Below, piece after piece: positions 15,313 through 24,037 of a stretch of DNA of 64,000 bases. How positions within the stretch are numbered: position 1 is the first letter of the stretch; each line of letters opens with the position of its first letter. The stretch lies in assembly GCF_039543525.1 (NCBI RefSeq), contig NZ_BAABJX010000011.1, positions 36,433 to 100,432 on the forward strand, written 5' to 3'. The notes beneath the pieces are model-generated. The model worked only from the letters and a program-made list of their open reading frames with translations, was not told the origin of the DNA and did no database searches. The position numbers were made by a program, and so were the translations under genes. This DNA is from Algivirga pacifica (GTDB lineage: Bacteria; Bacteroidota; Bacteroidia; Cytophagales; Flammeovirgaceae).

Positions 15313-16572
15313 ATGAAGAAACTATTCTTAATCCTTATCACCCTTATTACACACCTCCCACTTCATGCCAACTATTTATTGATCCCTATGGATGATACGC
15401 AAGAAAATCATCTAAAAGCTTATGGAATCACTTTCTGGGTACTTGAGCAAGAAGAGTCTGCTGAATGGTTACTCAACTATAAAGGTGGAAGCTTTATGTT
15501 TGAATACCTTCAAGCATTTGAAAACGAATTAATCATAAGAGGTGTCAGTTATCAAGTCATTTCCGATGCCGAGGCCCTTAATATTAAAAAGGCTATCGAA
15601 AATCCAGAAGCCAATATGGATGTCATGAAGCTGGAAAAAGCACCTAAGATAGCCGTATACTCTCCTCCCAACAAACAGCCTTGGGACGATGCAGTCACCT
15701 TGGTACTTACCTATGCAGAAATTCCTTATGACATCATTTTTGACGATGATGTCATGACAGAGCAACTTCCACGCTATGATTGGCTTCACTTACACCACGA
15801 AGACTTCACTGGGCAATATGGAAAGTTTTATGCTACCTACGGGCGAGAAGACTGGTATAAAGAAGCTCAAAGGCAGTTTGAAGAATCTGCCCGTAAACAT
15901 GGCTTTCAAAAGGTTTCTCAACTAAAGGGGGCTGTGGTCAAAAAGATCCGTAACTTCTGTGCAGGAGGAGGGTTCTTATTTGCGATGTGTTCCGCCACAG
16001 ACACCTATGACATTGCCCTTGCTGCAGACGGAGTGGATATCTGTGATTATATGTATGATGGAGACGCTCCTGACCCTAACGCCCAAAGCAAATTAAATTA
16101 CAGCAATACATTTGCCTTTGAGGACTTCAAGCTAAAGCTTGACCCTTATCAATACGAATATTCTGAAATTGATAATCAGTCTTATGAAAGAGGACTAAGG
16201 GAAGGAAATGATTTCTTCAAGTTATTTACCTTCTCTGCCAAATGGGACCCTATTCCAACTATGCTCACCCAAAACCATCAAAAACTGATTAAAGGATTTA
16301 TGGGGCAAACCACTGCATTCAAAAATCATTTGATAAAAAAGGATGTGATTGTTATGGGAGAAAATAAGGAAGCAAAAGAAGCAAGATATATCCACGGCAC
16401 CTTTGGTAAAGGCACCTGGACCTTCTACGGAGGACACGACCCAGAGGACTATCGTCACTTCGTAGGAGAGGAACCAACAGACCTTAACCTCCACCCCAAC
16501 TCCCCAGGCTATCGTCTTATTCTAAATAACATTCTGTTTCCAGCAGCTAAGAAAAAGAAACAAAAAACCTGA
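15313..16572 (+). CDS. Conserved secreted protein (often labelled asparagine synthetase B)
   Basis: The product has 419 residues with a Sec signal peptide (MKKLFLILITLITHLPLHA, cleaved before NYLLIP). The opening YLLIPMDDTQENHLKAYGI is typical of a Bacteroidota protein family that databases name asparagine synthetase B. No Asn-synthetase or class II amidotransferase domain is visible, so that name looks wrong. CAGGGFLFAMCSATDTYDIA at about 217-236 and the late FYGGHDPEDYRH resemble the nucleophile-elbow and distal parts of a ThuA/class I amidotransferase-like fold. This is a weak inference. The export signal places it in the periplasm or beyond. It ends exactly where the convergent FUSC gene ends. 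Confidence 0.75.
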   Translation: MKKLFLILITLITHLPLHANYLLIPMDDTQENHLKAYGITFWVLEQEESAEWLLNYKGGSFMFEYLQAFENELIIRGVSYQVISDAEALNIKKAIENPEANMDVMKLEKAPKIAVYSPPNKQPWDDAVTLVLTYAEIPYDIIFDDDVMTEQLPRYDWLHLHHEDFTGQYGKFYATYGREDWYKEAQRQFEESARKHGFQKVSQLKGAVVKKIRNFCAGGGFLFAMCSATDTYDIALAADGVDICDYMYDGDAPDPNAQSKLNYSNTFAFEDFKLKLDPYQYEYSEIDNQSYERGLREGNDFFKLFTFSAKWDPIPTMLTQNHQKLIKGFMGQTTAFKNHLIKKDVIVMGENKEAKEARYIHGTFGKGTWTFYGGHDPEDYRHFVGEEPTDLNLHPNSPGYRLILNNILFPAAKKKKQKT

Positions 16573-18828
16573 TCAATTTCTTCGGGGCTCTTTATTCTCA
16601 TAAAGGGCCCCTATTTTTTGGGAAATGAAAAGTAAGTCCTCCACATTTTCAAAGATATACCTCAACTGATCCCTGATTAGAGACAGGTCATGAGATTTCT
16701 TTTTAACACTTTCCTCAGGCATTTCTCCAGTATTCAATTCTCCCCATCGTAACTCTAGCAATCGCTCCACTTCTCCTGAAAACTCTCGTAACTGGCTCCC
16801 TCTCTCCCCCGCCAATACGTTTCCTTGAGCATCCCCACGTAGATATTGAAGAGAAAGCTGTAAGGAATCTGTCACCTCCTGCTTTAACTTATCAAGAATA
16901 CTCAACTGATACCTCCCCCTTAAACGAGGACCATAAATCGCCAAGGTAGCAATATGAGCAGCCAAGGACTGATTAATGACAACAAAGTCATACGTTAAGG
17001 ACGTAAAGGTCTTGTTCCTTGACGGCTCTTTCAATAAACCCTGAAAAGCGGACATCAGATTAGTGATATGAATATGTACATCTTTTCGTCTGAGCTTATA
17101 TTCCTCTGAGGAACTCTCCTTATCGCTATAGAAGTTAACTACAGCTTCAAAATAATTGATATTGGCTTGTACCCCTAAAAGCATAAACTCCTTTAACCGG
17201 AGGTGTGTCCAATTAGGAAGAATAAAATAATTGGCTAACCAAGCTATTCCTCCTCCCAGAAGGCTATTCTCTATACGTACTGAGGCCAAGTATACAGAAG
17301 AAGTATTTCCTAAGTAGAAAAGCCATAATACAAAGGGAGTAATAAATATAACCCCCAAGGTATAGTTGTAACTTAAAAAGGAGAAAGTACCCCATGTCGT
17401 AAATACCACTAAGAAAATAATCAACTCTTCTGGAGGGTTCCATTGCATCATAAAAATAGCCACCACGCCTCCTATGACAGTTCCCAACACCCTCTGTAAG
17501 CTTCTTTGTTTTGTAGTACTGTAATCTGGCTTCAGAATAACAACAATAGTCAATACCACCCAATATCCCTGTTCCAAATGGAGCAGCATACTCAGCAAGT
17601 ATCCCAGACACACAGAAATTGCTAAACGAATACTATGCCTGAAATAGGCGGACTTCAAGTTGAAGTTCATCGCCCATCTCGTCCACCCTATATTACTTTT
17701 AGGCAAGAAGTAAGATAAATCCATAACTCCCGTCTCTAGCTCCAGATCTCTATCCTCCAAGGCCGTATAGCGACTTGTTTGCTCTACCAACCTGTGTAAA
17801 TACTTACAGTTCCTGAGAATATTATTAAGGGCCACAAAATAAGATATATTCTCTTGTGTCAACGTTTGTCCTTTCAAGCGTTTTACTGCCTCATCCAATG
17901 CTTCTATCAAAGATTTGGTTTTCTCTTTCTGATAAACAAATTGTTTTTGAGCGGACACCGCCTGTCCTAAAGCCTGCACCTCACTCCCTAAATGCTCTAG
18001 TAAATCCTGATAATAAGTCAACACATGATATTCCCTAAAAAACCGATAAAGCTCATCGTAAGAATAATGCTTGGCCATGGAAGCCTCAAATATATCTACC
18101 GTATTCCGTAGGATATGTACCAATGCACGTCCTACTCTGGAGGTTCCTTCTATTGCTGAGCGCCTCCCCAGCAAAAGTTCACGACTACCTTGTTGCTGAC
18201 GAGCTACTTCTACCTCCTGGTCAATTAACTCCCGAATGATCTGCTCCTTGAATTTACTTTCTCCAAATAAGGTTGATTTTAAAATCAAATACTTCCCTAC
18301 CTCTTCAACACTGGCTCCTAACGTCTGCTGTGCAACACGATAAGGACTAATACGCCAAAAAAACAAAGCCATAAGCATATACCAAACCCCTCCGCACAAC
18401 ATGTAGGAAGAAAAGATAAAGGCGCCTGTCACATCATTCACCTGCGACAAAGAAAACGTAGCACCGATCAAAGCTGCATTACCTATATTAGCTGCTCGTC
18501 CACCAAAAAGGGCAAACATCCCAAAGAAAAAACTCAATATGAATAAAAGAATCAGCAACGGAACGGCATAAGGAGTCAATATACCTACAGCAACACTCAC
18601 CAAAAACAAATACAGGTTGGCGAATGAAAGTCCTCTTAGTTTTTGTGCAAATGACCCTGCTGTGTCAGAAAGGCCTATTGCAATAACTCCCAAGGCTATA
18701 TTCACTCCTATATCCAAAGTTCCTTGATAAAAACACCAAACCAATGGTCCTGCTATCGCCAAGGCCATACGAGCCCCAAAATTAAAATACCTGGTATGCA
18801 AAAATTGTTGTGCTGACTGTCTGTTCAT
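16573..18828 (-). CDS. FUSC family membrane protein (YccS/YhfK-like)
   Basis: This 751-residue protein has two blocks of transmembrane helices, at about 15-170 and 390-530, each followed by a long cytosolic helical segment. This duplicated layout is that of FUSC/ArAE proteins such as YccS. The second block contains HSIRLAISVCLGYLLSMLL and GYWVVLTIVVILKPDYSTT, followed by a QRVLGTVIGGVVA segment, all characteristic. Family members are thought to export aromatic acids or other small molecules, but function is mostly unproven. The stop codon abuts the stop of the convergent upstream-facing gene with no spacer. Confidence 0.9.
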   Translation of the reverse strand: MNRQSAQQFLHTRYFNFGARMALAIAGPLVWCFYQGTLDIGVNIALGVIAIGLSDTAGSFAQKLRGLSFANLYLFLVSVAVGILTPYAVPLLILLFILSFFFGMFALFGGRAANIGNAALIGATFSLSQVNDVTGAFIFSSYMLCGGVWYMLMALFFWRISPYRVAQQTLGASVEEVGKYLILKSTLFGESKFKEQIIRELIDQEVEVARQQQGSRELLLGRRSAIEGTSRVGRALVHILRNTVDIFEASMAKHYSYDELYRFFREYHVLTYYQDLLEHLGSEVQALGQAVSAQKQFVYQKEKTKSLIEALDEAVKRLKGQTLTQENISYFVALNNILRNCKYLHRLVEQTSRYTALEDRDLELETGVMDLSYFLPKSNIGWTRWAMNFNLKSAYFRHSIRLAISVCLGYLLSMLLHLEQGYWVVLTIVVILKPDYSTTKQRSLQRVLGTVIGGVVAIFMMQWNPPEELIIFLVVFTTWGTFSFLSYNYTLGVIFITPFVLWLFYLGNTSSVYLASVRIENSLLGGGIAWLANYFILPNWTHLRLKEFMLLGVQANINYFEAVVNFYSDKESSSEEYKLRRKDVHIHITNLMSAFQGLLKEPSRNKTFTSLTYDFVVINQSLAAHIATLAIYGPRLRGRYQLSILDKLKQEVTDSLQLSLQYLRGDAQGNVLAGERGSQLREFSGEVERLLELRWGELNTGEMPEESVKKKSHDLSLIRDQLRYIFENVEDLLFISQKIGALYENKEPRRN
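16584..16619. terminator. Bidirectional terminator inside FUSC 3' end
   Basis: A 12-bp stem (GGGGCTCTTTAT with ATAAAGGGCCCC, one G-T pair) encloses a TCTC loop, and TATTTTTT follows on the plus side. It lies within the last codons of the minus-strand FUSC gene and 11 nt after the plus-strand stop, so it can end the 15313-16572 transcript. Confidence 0.85.
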
Positions 18829-19167
18829 CTATTATTCGCTATTTTTTACAAGCGCGACTTCTTTGATTAAAAAAATATTTACTGCTCGCTATCACAATAA
18901 ATACCTTCTTTTTGCTGTACACTACTTCTTTCACTCTAAAGTAATAGGTTGAAGCTTATTAAAACAAAGACTTCTGTCAAGGCCCTCTTTCTTTGTATTA
19001 AAAGGTTTATAATTTTACCTTTATTTAGACCTTATTGTATAAAACGGCCTTCATGGTCATGAATTTCATCCGAGACTATTTAGAGCTTGTTGGGAATGCA
19101 TCTTCAGATAGAAAATTGCTCTAATCACTTTTTCACATACGTATTACAAATATTCAAAACGACTAAT
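18829..19167. other. Divergent intergenic region with R1 repeat
   Basis: No gene was found here. This AT-rich spacer separates the divergent FUSC and DUF1697 genes. From 19081 to about 19131 it holds a long copy of the R1 family (TAGAGCTTGTTGGGAATGCA onward), closely matching the reverse complement of 39604-39656. An apparent upstream extension of the DUF1697 frame begins inside this repeat and was not accepted. Confidence 0.6.
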
Positions 19168-19707
19168 ATGAACAAGCATATCGCAATTCTAAGAGGCATT
19201 AATGTAGGCGGAAAAAAAAGAATTCTCATGAAGGATCTTAAACTACTAATGGAAGAGTTAGGATTGCAAAACGTACAAACCTACATACAGAGTGGCAACA
19301 TTATTTTCCACGCTCCTACGACACAATCCAAAGAAACATTGGAACAGATGCTAGAAACTGCCATACACAAACAGTACGGCTTTGAGGTGCCTGTAATTGT
19401 CCGTCAACCGCAAGAACTCTTAGACATTGTCAAAAAATTACCCTATAAAGAACACGGGATTGAACACTTACATCTTACCTTTCTAAAAACTACACCTACA
19501 GCAGAAGCTATAGACACATTACATCAACACCCAAAAGGAGGTGATTTGTTTTCTCTCTTGCATCAAGAAGTCTTTATCTATTGCGAAGGGAAATACCATC
19601 AAAGTAAACTCTCCAACCAATTTTTTGAATCTCGCCTTAAAGTAAAGGCAACTACCAGAAACTGGAAAACTATCTTAAAGTTAGTCACACTGAGTACCTC
19701 CTCATAG
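19168..19707 (+). CDS. DUF1697 family protein
   Basis: The product has 179 residues from the ATG at 19168. Upstream in-frame codons translate R1-repeat DNA. It opens with HIAILRGINVGGKKRILMKD and continues LGLQNVQTYIQSGNIIF, the two signature motifs of DUF1697. A region with EVPVIVRQPQEL and KATTRNWKTILKL at the C-terminus completes the family pattern. It is a soluble cytosolic protein of full family length. The biochemical function of the family is unknown to me. It appears monocistronic. Confidence 0.9.
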   Translation: MNKHIAILRGINVGGKKRILMKDLKLLMEELGLQNVQTYIQSGNIIFHAPTTQSKETLEQMLETAIHKQYGFEVPVIVRQPQELLDIVKKLPYKEHGIEHLHLTFLKTTPTAEAIDTLHQHPKGGDLFSLLHQEVFIYCEGKYHQSKLSNQFFESRLKVKATTRNWKTILKLVTLSTSS

Positions 19708-19953
19708 TTTGCTACTATTTTCATAATAAGGGTATTCCCGTTGATGAGCGATAATAAAAACAGTTATTCATTCTAAAATGGAATAGAAATTGTAATATAT
19801 TTTTATTTCATATTTCAATTTCTATTTTTACACCTACAAAAAAATAGAACAACAGTGTTTGTAATCCGATAAGATACTTTTCAAGTAACTGCGTAAACGC
19901 AAAATAATCCAAACAAACGATTTACACCTTACAACCTCAAAAGCAGTTTAAAC

Positions 19954-20328
19954 ATGTTAAATTTGACCCTGAAAGAAACCAACACAACTCCGTATGTGAG
20001 ATTCCACACTTCTGGAAAACTAGAAATTAGCGGTAAATCGCTACCTGACATTGCAGCGATATTCTATGACCCTATTCTTGAATGGATAGAAGACTACTGT
20101 CAGCAACTTCCTAATGAAACCAAAATCACCATAGGGCTGAGTTACCTTAATACTGCTACAATGCACTACATAAAGGAGATTATCATTCACCTCGCTGAAG
20201 CTTATGAAGACAAACCGGGTAAGCTACATATTATATGGGAAATCGATGAGGAGGATGAAGACCTTATGGAATTGGTCGATATATTTCAATCATTATTGTC
20301 TATTAAAATCAAAACCGTGCTACTGTAG
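19954..20328 (+). CDS. SiaC-like regulatory phosphoprotein (DUF1987)
   Basis: This protein has 124 residues in a compact alpha/beta layout. The sequence TPYVRFHTSGKLEISGKSLP near the start and ITIGLSYLNTATMHYIKEII in the middle are typical of DUF1987/SiaC. In Pseudomonas, SiaC is switched by Thr phosphorylation by kinase SiaB and dephosphorylation by PP2C phosphatase SiaA. The Thr in YLNTAT (about residues 67-72) is the matching position. No SiaB gene is adjacent. Two SpoIIE-type PP2C sensors lie elsewhere in the window (10275 and 49747) and are candidate partners by inference. It is followed by repeats and a strong terminator. Confidence 0.85.
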   Translation: MLNLTLKETNTTPYVRFHTSGKLEISGKSLPDIAAIFYDPILEWIEDYCQQLPNETKITIGLSYLNTATMHYIKEIIIHLAEAYEDKPGKLHIIWEIDEEDEDLMELVDIFQSLLSIKIKTVLL

Positions 20329-20330
20329 TT

Positions 20331-20404
20331 AGAAAGGAGAAAGGAGAAAGGAGAAAGGAGAAATTTAACTACTTTATACCTCTTACCTTTTACCTCTTAC
20401 CTTA
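20331..20404. repeat. Two heptad tracts (AGAAAGG x4 and CTCTTAC/CTTTTAC)
   Basis: Four perfect AGAAAGG units plus a partial one occupy 20331-20363. From 20372 to 20404 follow TTTATAC, CTCTTAC, CTTTTAC, CTCTTAC and CTTA. The second tract is the reverse complement of the AGGTAAA-type heptads at 12437-12496. The tract starts three bases after the SiaC-like stop. Confidence 0.9.
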
Positions 20405-20413
20405 AGATATAAA

Positions 20414-20447
20414 GACCGCTCCCTGAAACAGGGAGCGGTCTCCTTTT
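20414..20447. terminator. Strong intrinsic terminator after SiaC-like gene
   Basis: A perfect 12-bp stem (GACCGCTCCCTG with CAGGGAGCGGTC) with an AAA loop is followed by TCCTTTT. It is GC-rich against an AT-rich background and lies between convergent genes. Confidence 0.92.
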
Positions 20448-20651
20448 ATAACAATTAAACCAAATAATCCTTTATAAACCGTCTGAAATGTCGAAAACAG
20501 TACGATTTATTAATAGCCAACAGTTCAAATATAATCTTTTCCCTTGAGGGTCAAAGGGGTATTCGATTAACACATATTATTAAACGATAAACAAGGTATT
20601 TTCTTCGTTAACATGTATTAACCACCCCTGATAAACTTCAACCGGTTGCGG

Positions 20652-22532
20652 TTAGACTACTTTAAAATCTCCCTTGGCCACATGCATGGCACGTATATAT
20701 GCCTTCACATAATATTTCTCCAATTCCTCCCAGTCAAAATGTTTTGAAGAACGTTCTGTTGCACTTCTCAGGTCAATACGCTCTCTACTATTCATCGTAA
20801 CAGCCTTGAACATCGCATCTGCCAACTCATCCGCAGAGGCGCTATAATTACCATGTCGTCTCTTGATCACATGAATACCATCATAATCTCTCTTGTTCAA
20901 TGCACTGGCTACATAATCACCAAAACCAGCATAATCACTGGTAATCGCCGGAACACCACTTGCTATACACTCCAATGGTGTATACCCCCAAGGCTCGTAA
21001 TAACTAGGGAATACCCCTAGGTGACACCCTCTCACAAATTCATCATACTCCATTCCAAACAGTGGATTAATAGAAGAGACAAAATCAGGGTGATATACAA
21101 TTTTCACACGATCATGGGCATTATTAACCATATCACTGGATCTAAGGAAATGTAAAATTTCATCCGACTGATCATCTTGTAGATTGTGCGTCACCACGGG
21201 CGGCAAATTATTCACCCTCCATGATTGCACCGTTCTTCTCAATCGAAGCTTCATATCCTCGTCAATCATGTCATTGACATTAGGGAAATTATACCCCCTT
21301 CCCATCGTCACGTTATAAAATAACTTATCGCCTATTTCTTGCTGTATTTTATCTACGGCCTTTCTTACTTGTCCCATAACCGCTCGGGACTGCATGACCT
21401 GTGGATTGATAGAATAATATGGACGTTTGGTAATAAAGAACATCACGACCGTTTTATCGATCCCATGTTGCTTCATCTTATAGTTCAAACGACTAAGTGC
21501 CTCCAATGTAAGGTCGAAGCCTTTATTTTTATATTCGTAGCGTCCAGAAGTGAAAAAGTATAAGGTATTTTCCAAGTCAAAACTATAACTCTGGAAGAAG
21601 TGTCCCATCACAAACTCATGGATCTTTCTCTTGTACTGTAAATGTAAATTTTGAAGCGTATGCATGGCTTCAAAACGATTTACATTAAATCCATTGGGTA
21701 AAATCTCATCAACTTCTCTACCCAATAAATACTGACATTCATTAGCAGTGACCTTACTTACCGTTGTAAATACATGTGAGCCATGAGCCGCTGCTCTCTC
21801 AATACTTACTTCCGGTTTGATATTATAATGATCTGCCCAATAGTCCCACTGGTATTCTCCCCGAATCAATCGGTTATAAAAGTTGGGATCATTCATCGCT
21901 AGATACCTACCCAAGATTGTTGCATGAGTCGTAAATACCGTAATAATAGGAATCTCTCTTCTACGGAGTTCAGGAATTGACAACCCTACCATCCACTCAT
22001 GAAAATGAGCAATAACATTACGGTTGTAGTTATTGACCTTTGCAACAAAGCCCAAAAAGGCCGTCACTTGCTCCGATAACATTAATACCTGATCTAATAA
22101 AGGATTTTTATCTCCCGTAGGGATTTTGTGACTTTCCCAGATGCTTTTCTTGATTTCAGAAAGTTTCCACCCTTCATTCCAGGGGTTGAAAAGTACCACC
22201 TTAGGTCTGCCCGGTACAAGCCAATGCCCATAGTGCACCTCATAACCTTTGGCTCTCATCTCCCGCACTGCTTTACTAATCAAGTCATCACCCGTATCGG
22301 CTATCACTTCAAAGCCTGCTAGAGTATTTTCCGCAATGTAAGGTCCTACCATACAGTAGTTCTCATGCCCCCAACGACTTACAGATGTTGGCGCTTTAGA
22401 ACGAATTACCGTATGAATTCCCCCTACCTGATTACAGACTTCCCAAGCGATTTCAATAACTACATTTTTTTTCACGTCTTTTTGTGATATTGACAAAAGT
22501 GGATCATCTTCTTTGAAAAGGTATGACGTCAT
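20652..22532 (-). CDS. Glycogen synthase, GT3 (eukaryote-type)
   Basis: This 626-residue protein resembles the animal/fungal-type glycogen synthase family GT3 rather than bacterial GlgA. The start VIEIAWEVCNQVGGIHTVIR (about 25-44) is the UDP-sugar-binding N-terminal motif. HFHEWMVGLSIPELRRR (about 175-191) and FTTHATILGRYLAMND follow. The C-terminal GT-B domain has EPWGYTPLECIASGVPAITS (about 508-527) with the E-x7-E catalytic pair. It would extend glycogen from UDP-glucose in the cytosol. GT3 enzymes are common in Bacteroidota. A TACGTTTG box (complement of 22664-22671) lies about 130 nt upstream of the ATG, a possible -7 element. Confidence 0.93.
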   Translation of the reverse strand: MTSYLFKEDDPLLSISQKDVKKNVVIEIAWEVCNQVGGIHTVIRSKAPTSVSRWGHENYCMVGPYIAENTLAGFEVIADTGDDLISKAVREMRAKGYEVHYGHWLVPGRPKVVLFNPWNEGWKLSEIKKSIWESHKIPTGDKNPLLDQVLMLSEQVTAFLGFVAKVNNYNRNVIAHFHEWMVGLSIPELRRREIPIITVFTTHATILGRYLAMNDPNFYNRLIRGEYQWDYWADHYNIKPEVSIERAAAHGSHVFTTVSKVTANECQYLLGREVDEILPNGFNVNRFEAMHTLQNLHLQYKRKIHEFVMGHFFQSYSFDLENTLYFFTSGRYEYKNKGFDLTLEALSRLNYKMKQHGIDKTVVMFFITKRPYYSINPQVMQSRAVMGQVRKAVDKIQQEIGDKLFYNVTMGRGYNFPNVNDMIDEDMKLRLRRTVQSWRVNNLPPVVTHNLQDDQSDEILHFLRSSDMVNNAHDRVKIVYHPDFVSSINPLFGMEYDEFVRGCHLGVFPSYYEPWGYTPLECIASGVPAITSDYAGFGDYVASALNKRDYDGIHVIKRRHGNYSASADELADAMFKAVTMNSRERIDLRSATERSSKHFDWEELEKYYVKAYIRAMHVAKGDFKVV

Positions 22533-22861
22533 TAGGCTTAATTATATTTATTTGAATAATTTAAGGATTACTATTCTTTTATACACAACTAAAGAAAAAA
22601 GTAGGATTTTTACCAAGTTTAGTACAAAAAACTCTCTATATTTCACCTAACACCAAAGTCAACCAAACGTAATAAATCAATAGAAAATACACTTTTGAAA
22701 CCCTTTTTTAAAAACTTACGTACACAAACAATGTGTTAACACACATCTTATTAAGAGCCTATTTGAAACACTGATTCAGACAAGCTCAAAGACAAATAAA
22801 ACGATAATACCCTAACTCAATTTTAATTTGTCCCATAGGACTTCACTACGATTAAAAACAC
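22533..22861. other. Divergent intergenic region with R1 copy
   Basis: This AT-rich spacer separates the divergent glycogen synthase and YbjN-like genes. It contains a possible minus-strand -7 box at 22664-22671 and one R1-family copy at 22752-22788 (TTAAGAGCC...GATTCAGACAAGCTC). No gene was found. Confidence 0.55.
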
Positions 22862-23251
22862 ATGGAATACCTAGAAAAAGTTAGAAACTACCTGATTGAT
22901 TTGGGATATGATATCACCAAGGAAGATCCTGAAGAAGAACTATTTATTATTAACAATGAGGACAATGGTCTTCTCAATGTCATTATTGACTGCGAGTTTC
23001 CTATTCTAATTATTGAAGCATTTTTAATGGATCTACCGAGTGGAGACCAAGATGTTTACAAAAAATTACTAATCAAAAACCGAGAAATTGTTCATGGAGC
23101 TTTTGTTTTGAATGAAGAGGGTAATAAGCTTTTATTCCGTGATACCCTGCAACTAGAGAACCTAGACCAAAATGAACTAGAAGGTTCCTTAAATTCCCTG
23201 GCTCTTCTTTTGACAGAGTATTACAGTGAATTATTAGCTTTTTCGAAGTAA
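22862..23251 (+). CDS. YbjN-like small protein
   Basis: This acidic cytosolic protein has 129 residues. Its alpha-beta pattern (MEYLEKVRNYLIDLGYDI, LNVIIDCEFPILIIEAFLMD, VHGAFVLNEEGNKLLFRDTL, LEGSLNSLALLLTEYYSELL) fits the YbjN / type III secretion chaperone-like fold. Proteins of this type are often encoded next to PspA/IM30 homologues, as here, with 52 nt separating the two genes. A role as a chaperone or adaptor in the envelope-stress PspA system is a reasonable inference. The start at 22862 gives the family's normal length. Confidence 0.8.
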   Translation: MEYLEKVRNYLIDLGYDITKEDPEEELFIINNEDNGLLNVIIDCEFPILIIEAFLMDLPSGDQDVYKKLLIKNREIVHGAFVLNEEGNKLLFRDTLQLENLDQNELEGSLNSLALLLTEYYSELLAFSK

Positions 23252-23303
23252 ACAGCGTAATAAATATTCCCTAATTTTGATACTACACTTATAACAATAA
23301 AAT

Positions 23304-24032
23304 ATGTCATTTTTCAAAAGACTTTTCGGCATTGGTTCTGCCGAAGTAAATAAAGCCCTTGATCGTCTGGAAGATCCTATTAAAATGACGGAGCAAGGTA
23401 TACGAGAGCTCAAAAAAGACCTTAACGATAGTCTACAGTCACTAGCTGAGGTAAAGGCTATTACGATAAGAAGCAGAAAAGAATATGAGCAGCAAAAAGA
23501 GTTGACTGGCAACTATGAGCAAAAAGCCATCTTACTTTTACAAAAAGCAGAAAGTGGCGCCTTGGAACCTACAGAAGCTGACCGTTTAGCTACCGAAGCG
23601 CTTAACAAGAAAGAGCAAGCAGCCAATGCTGCGGCCACTCATTTGAAAATGTTACAGCAAAATGAGTCTCAAGTTGCTAAAATGGAACAAAATATACAGC
23701 AACTGAAAAGTCAGATTTCTAAATGGGAAAATGAAGCGAAAACACTTAAAGCTAGAGCCAAAGTAAGTGAAGCATCAGCCAAATTGAATAAGCAATTGGC
23801 GAACATTGACTCTTCTAGCACGTTGAACATGCTGGAGCGCATGAAAGAAAAAGTGGAGCAAAAAGAAGCTTTGGCGGAATCTTACGGGGAAATCAATGAA
23901 ATGAATACCAGCGTAGATGATGAGATCAACAAAGCCTTGGGTACAGGAAGCACTAACCCTGAAGGATCTATGGCCTTGGCAGACCTGAAAGCCAAACTGA
24001 AACTCAATCAGCAAAATACTAGTAACGAATAA
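23304..24032 (+). CDS. PspA/IM30 family protein
   Basis: The product is a 242-residue, almost entirely coiled-coil protein. The N-terminal amphipathic segment (MSFFKRLFGIGSAEVNKAL) and the following LEDPIKMTEQGIRELKKDL are characteristic of PspA/Vipp1 ESCRT-III-like proteins, which coat and protect the inner membrane under stress. The long heptad region (about 25-190) and a shorter C-terminal helix (LADLKAKLKLNQQ) complete the fold. It follows the YbjN-like gene and ends 5 nt before the stop of the convergent dnaB gene. A TAATTTTG box at 23272-23279 could be an internal -7 element. Confidence 0.92.
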   Translation: MSFFKRLFGIGSAEVNKALDRLEDPIKMTEQGIRELKKDLNDSLQSLAEVKAITIRSRKEYEQQKELTGNYEQKAILLLQKAESGALEPTEADRLATEALNKKEQAANAAATHLKMLQQNESQVAKMEQNIQQLKSQISKWENEAKTLKARAKVSEASAKLNKQLANIDSSSTLNMLERMKEKVEQKEALAESYGEINEMNTSVDDEINKALGTGSTNPEGSMALADLKAKLKLNQQNTSNE

Positions 24033-24037
24033 TCTAC

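Larger units (their letters stand above)
20329..20651. other. Convergent intergenic region: STR, terminator, AT-rich spacer
   Basis: The SiaC-like gene and the glycogen synthase gene converge here. The first half contains the heptad tract and the terminator listed separately. The remainder (about 20450-20651) is AT-rich and includes a short AAACGATAAAC motif at about 20583, similar to other heptad loci. No gene was found. Confidence 0.5.

Noticed and set aside
16222..16494. Minus-strand ORF inside the secreted conserved gene
   Set aside because: It overlaps a well-supported plus-strand gene and shows no family features.
19087..19167. N-terminal extension of the DUF1697 gene
   Set aside because: The codons derive from an R1 repeat and are not in the family. 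The ATG at 19168 fits.
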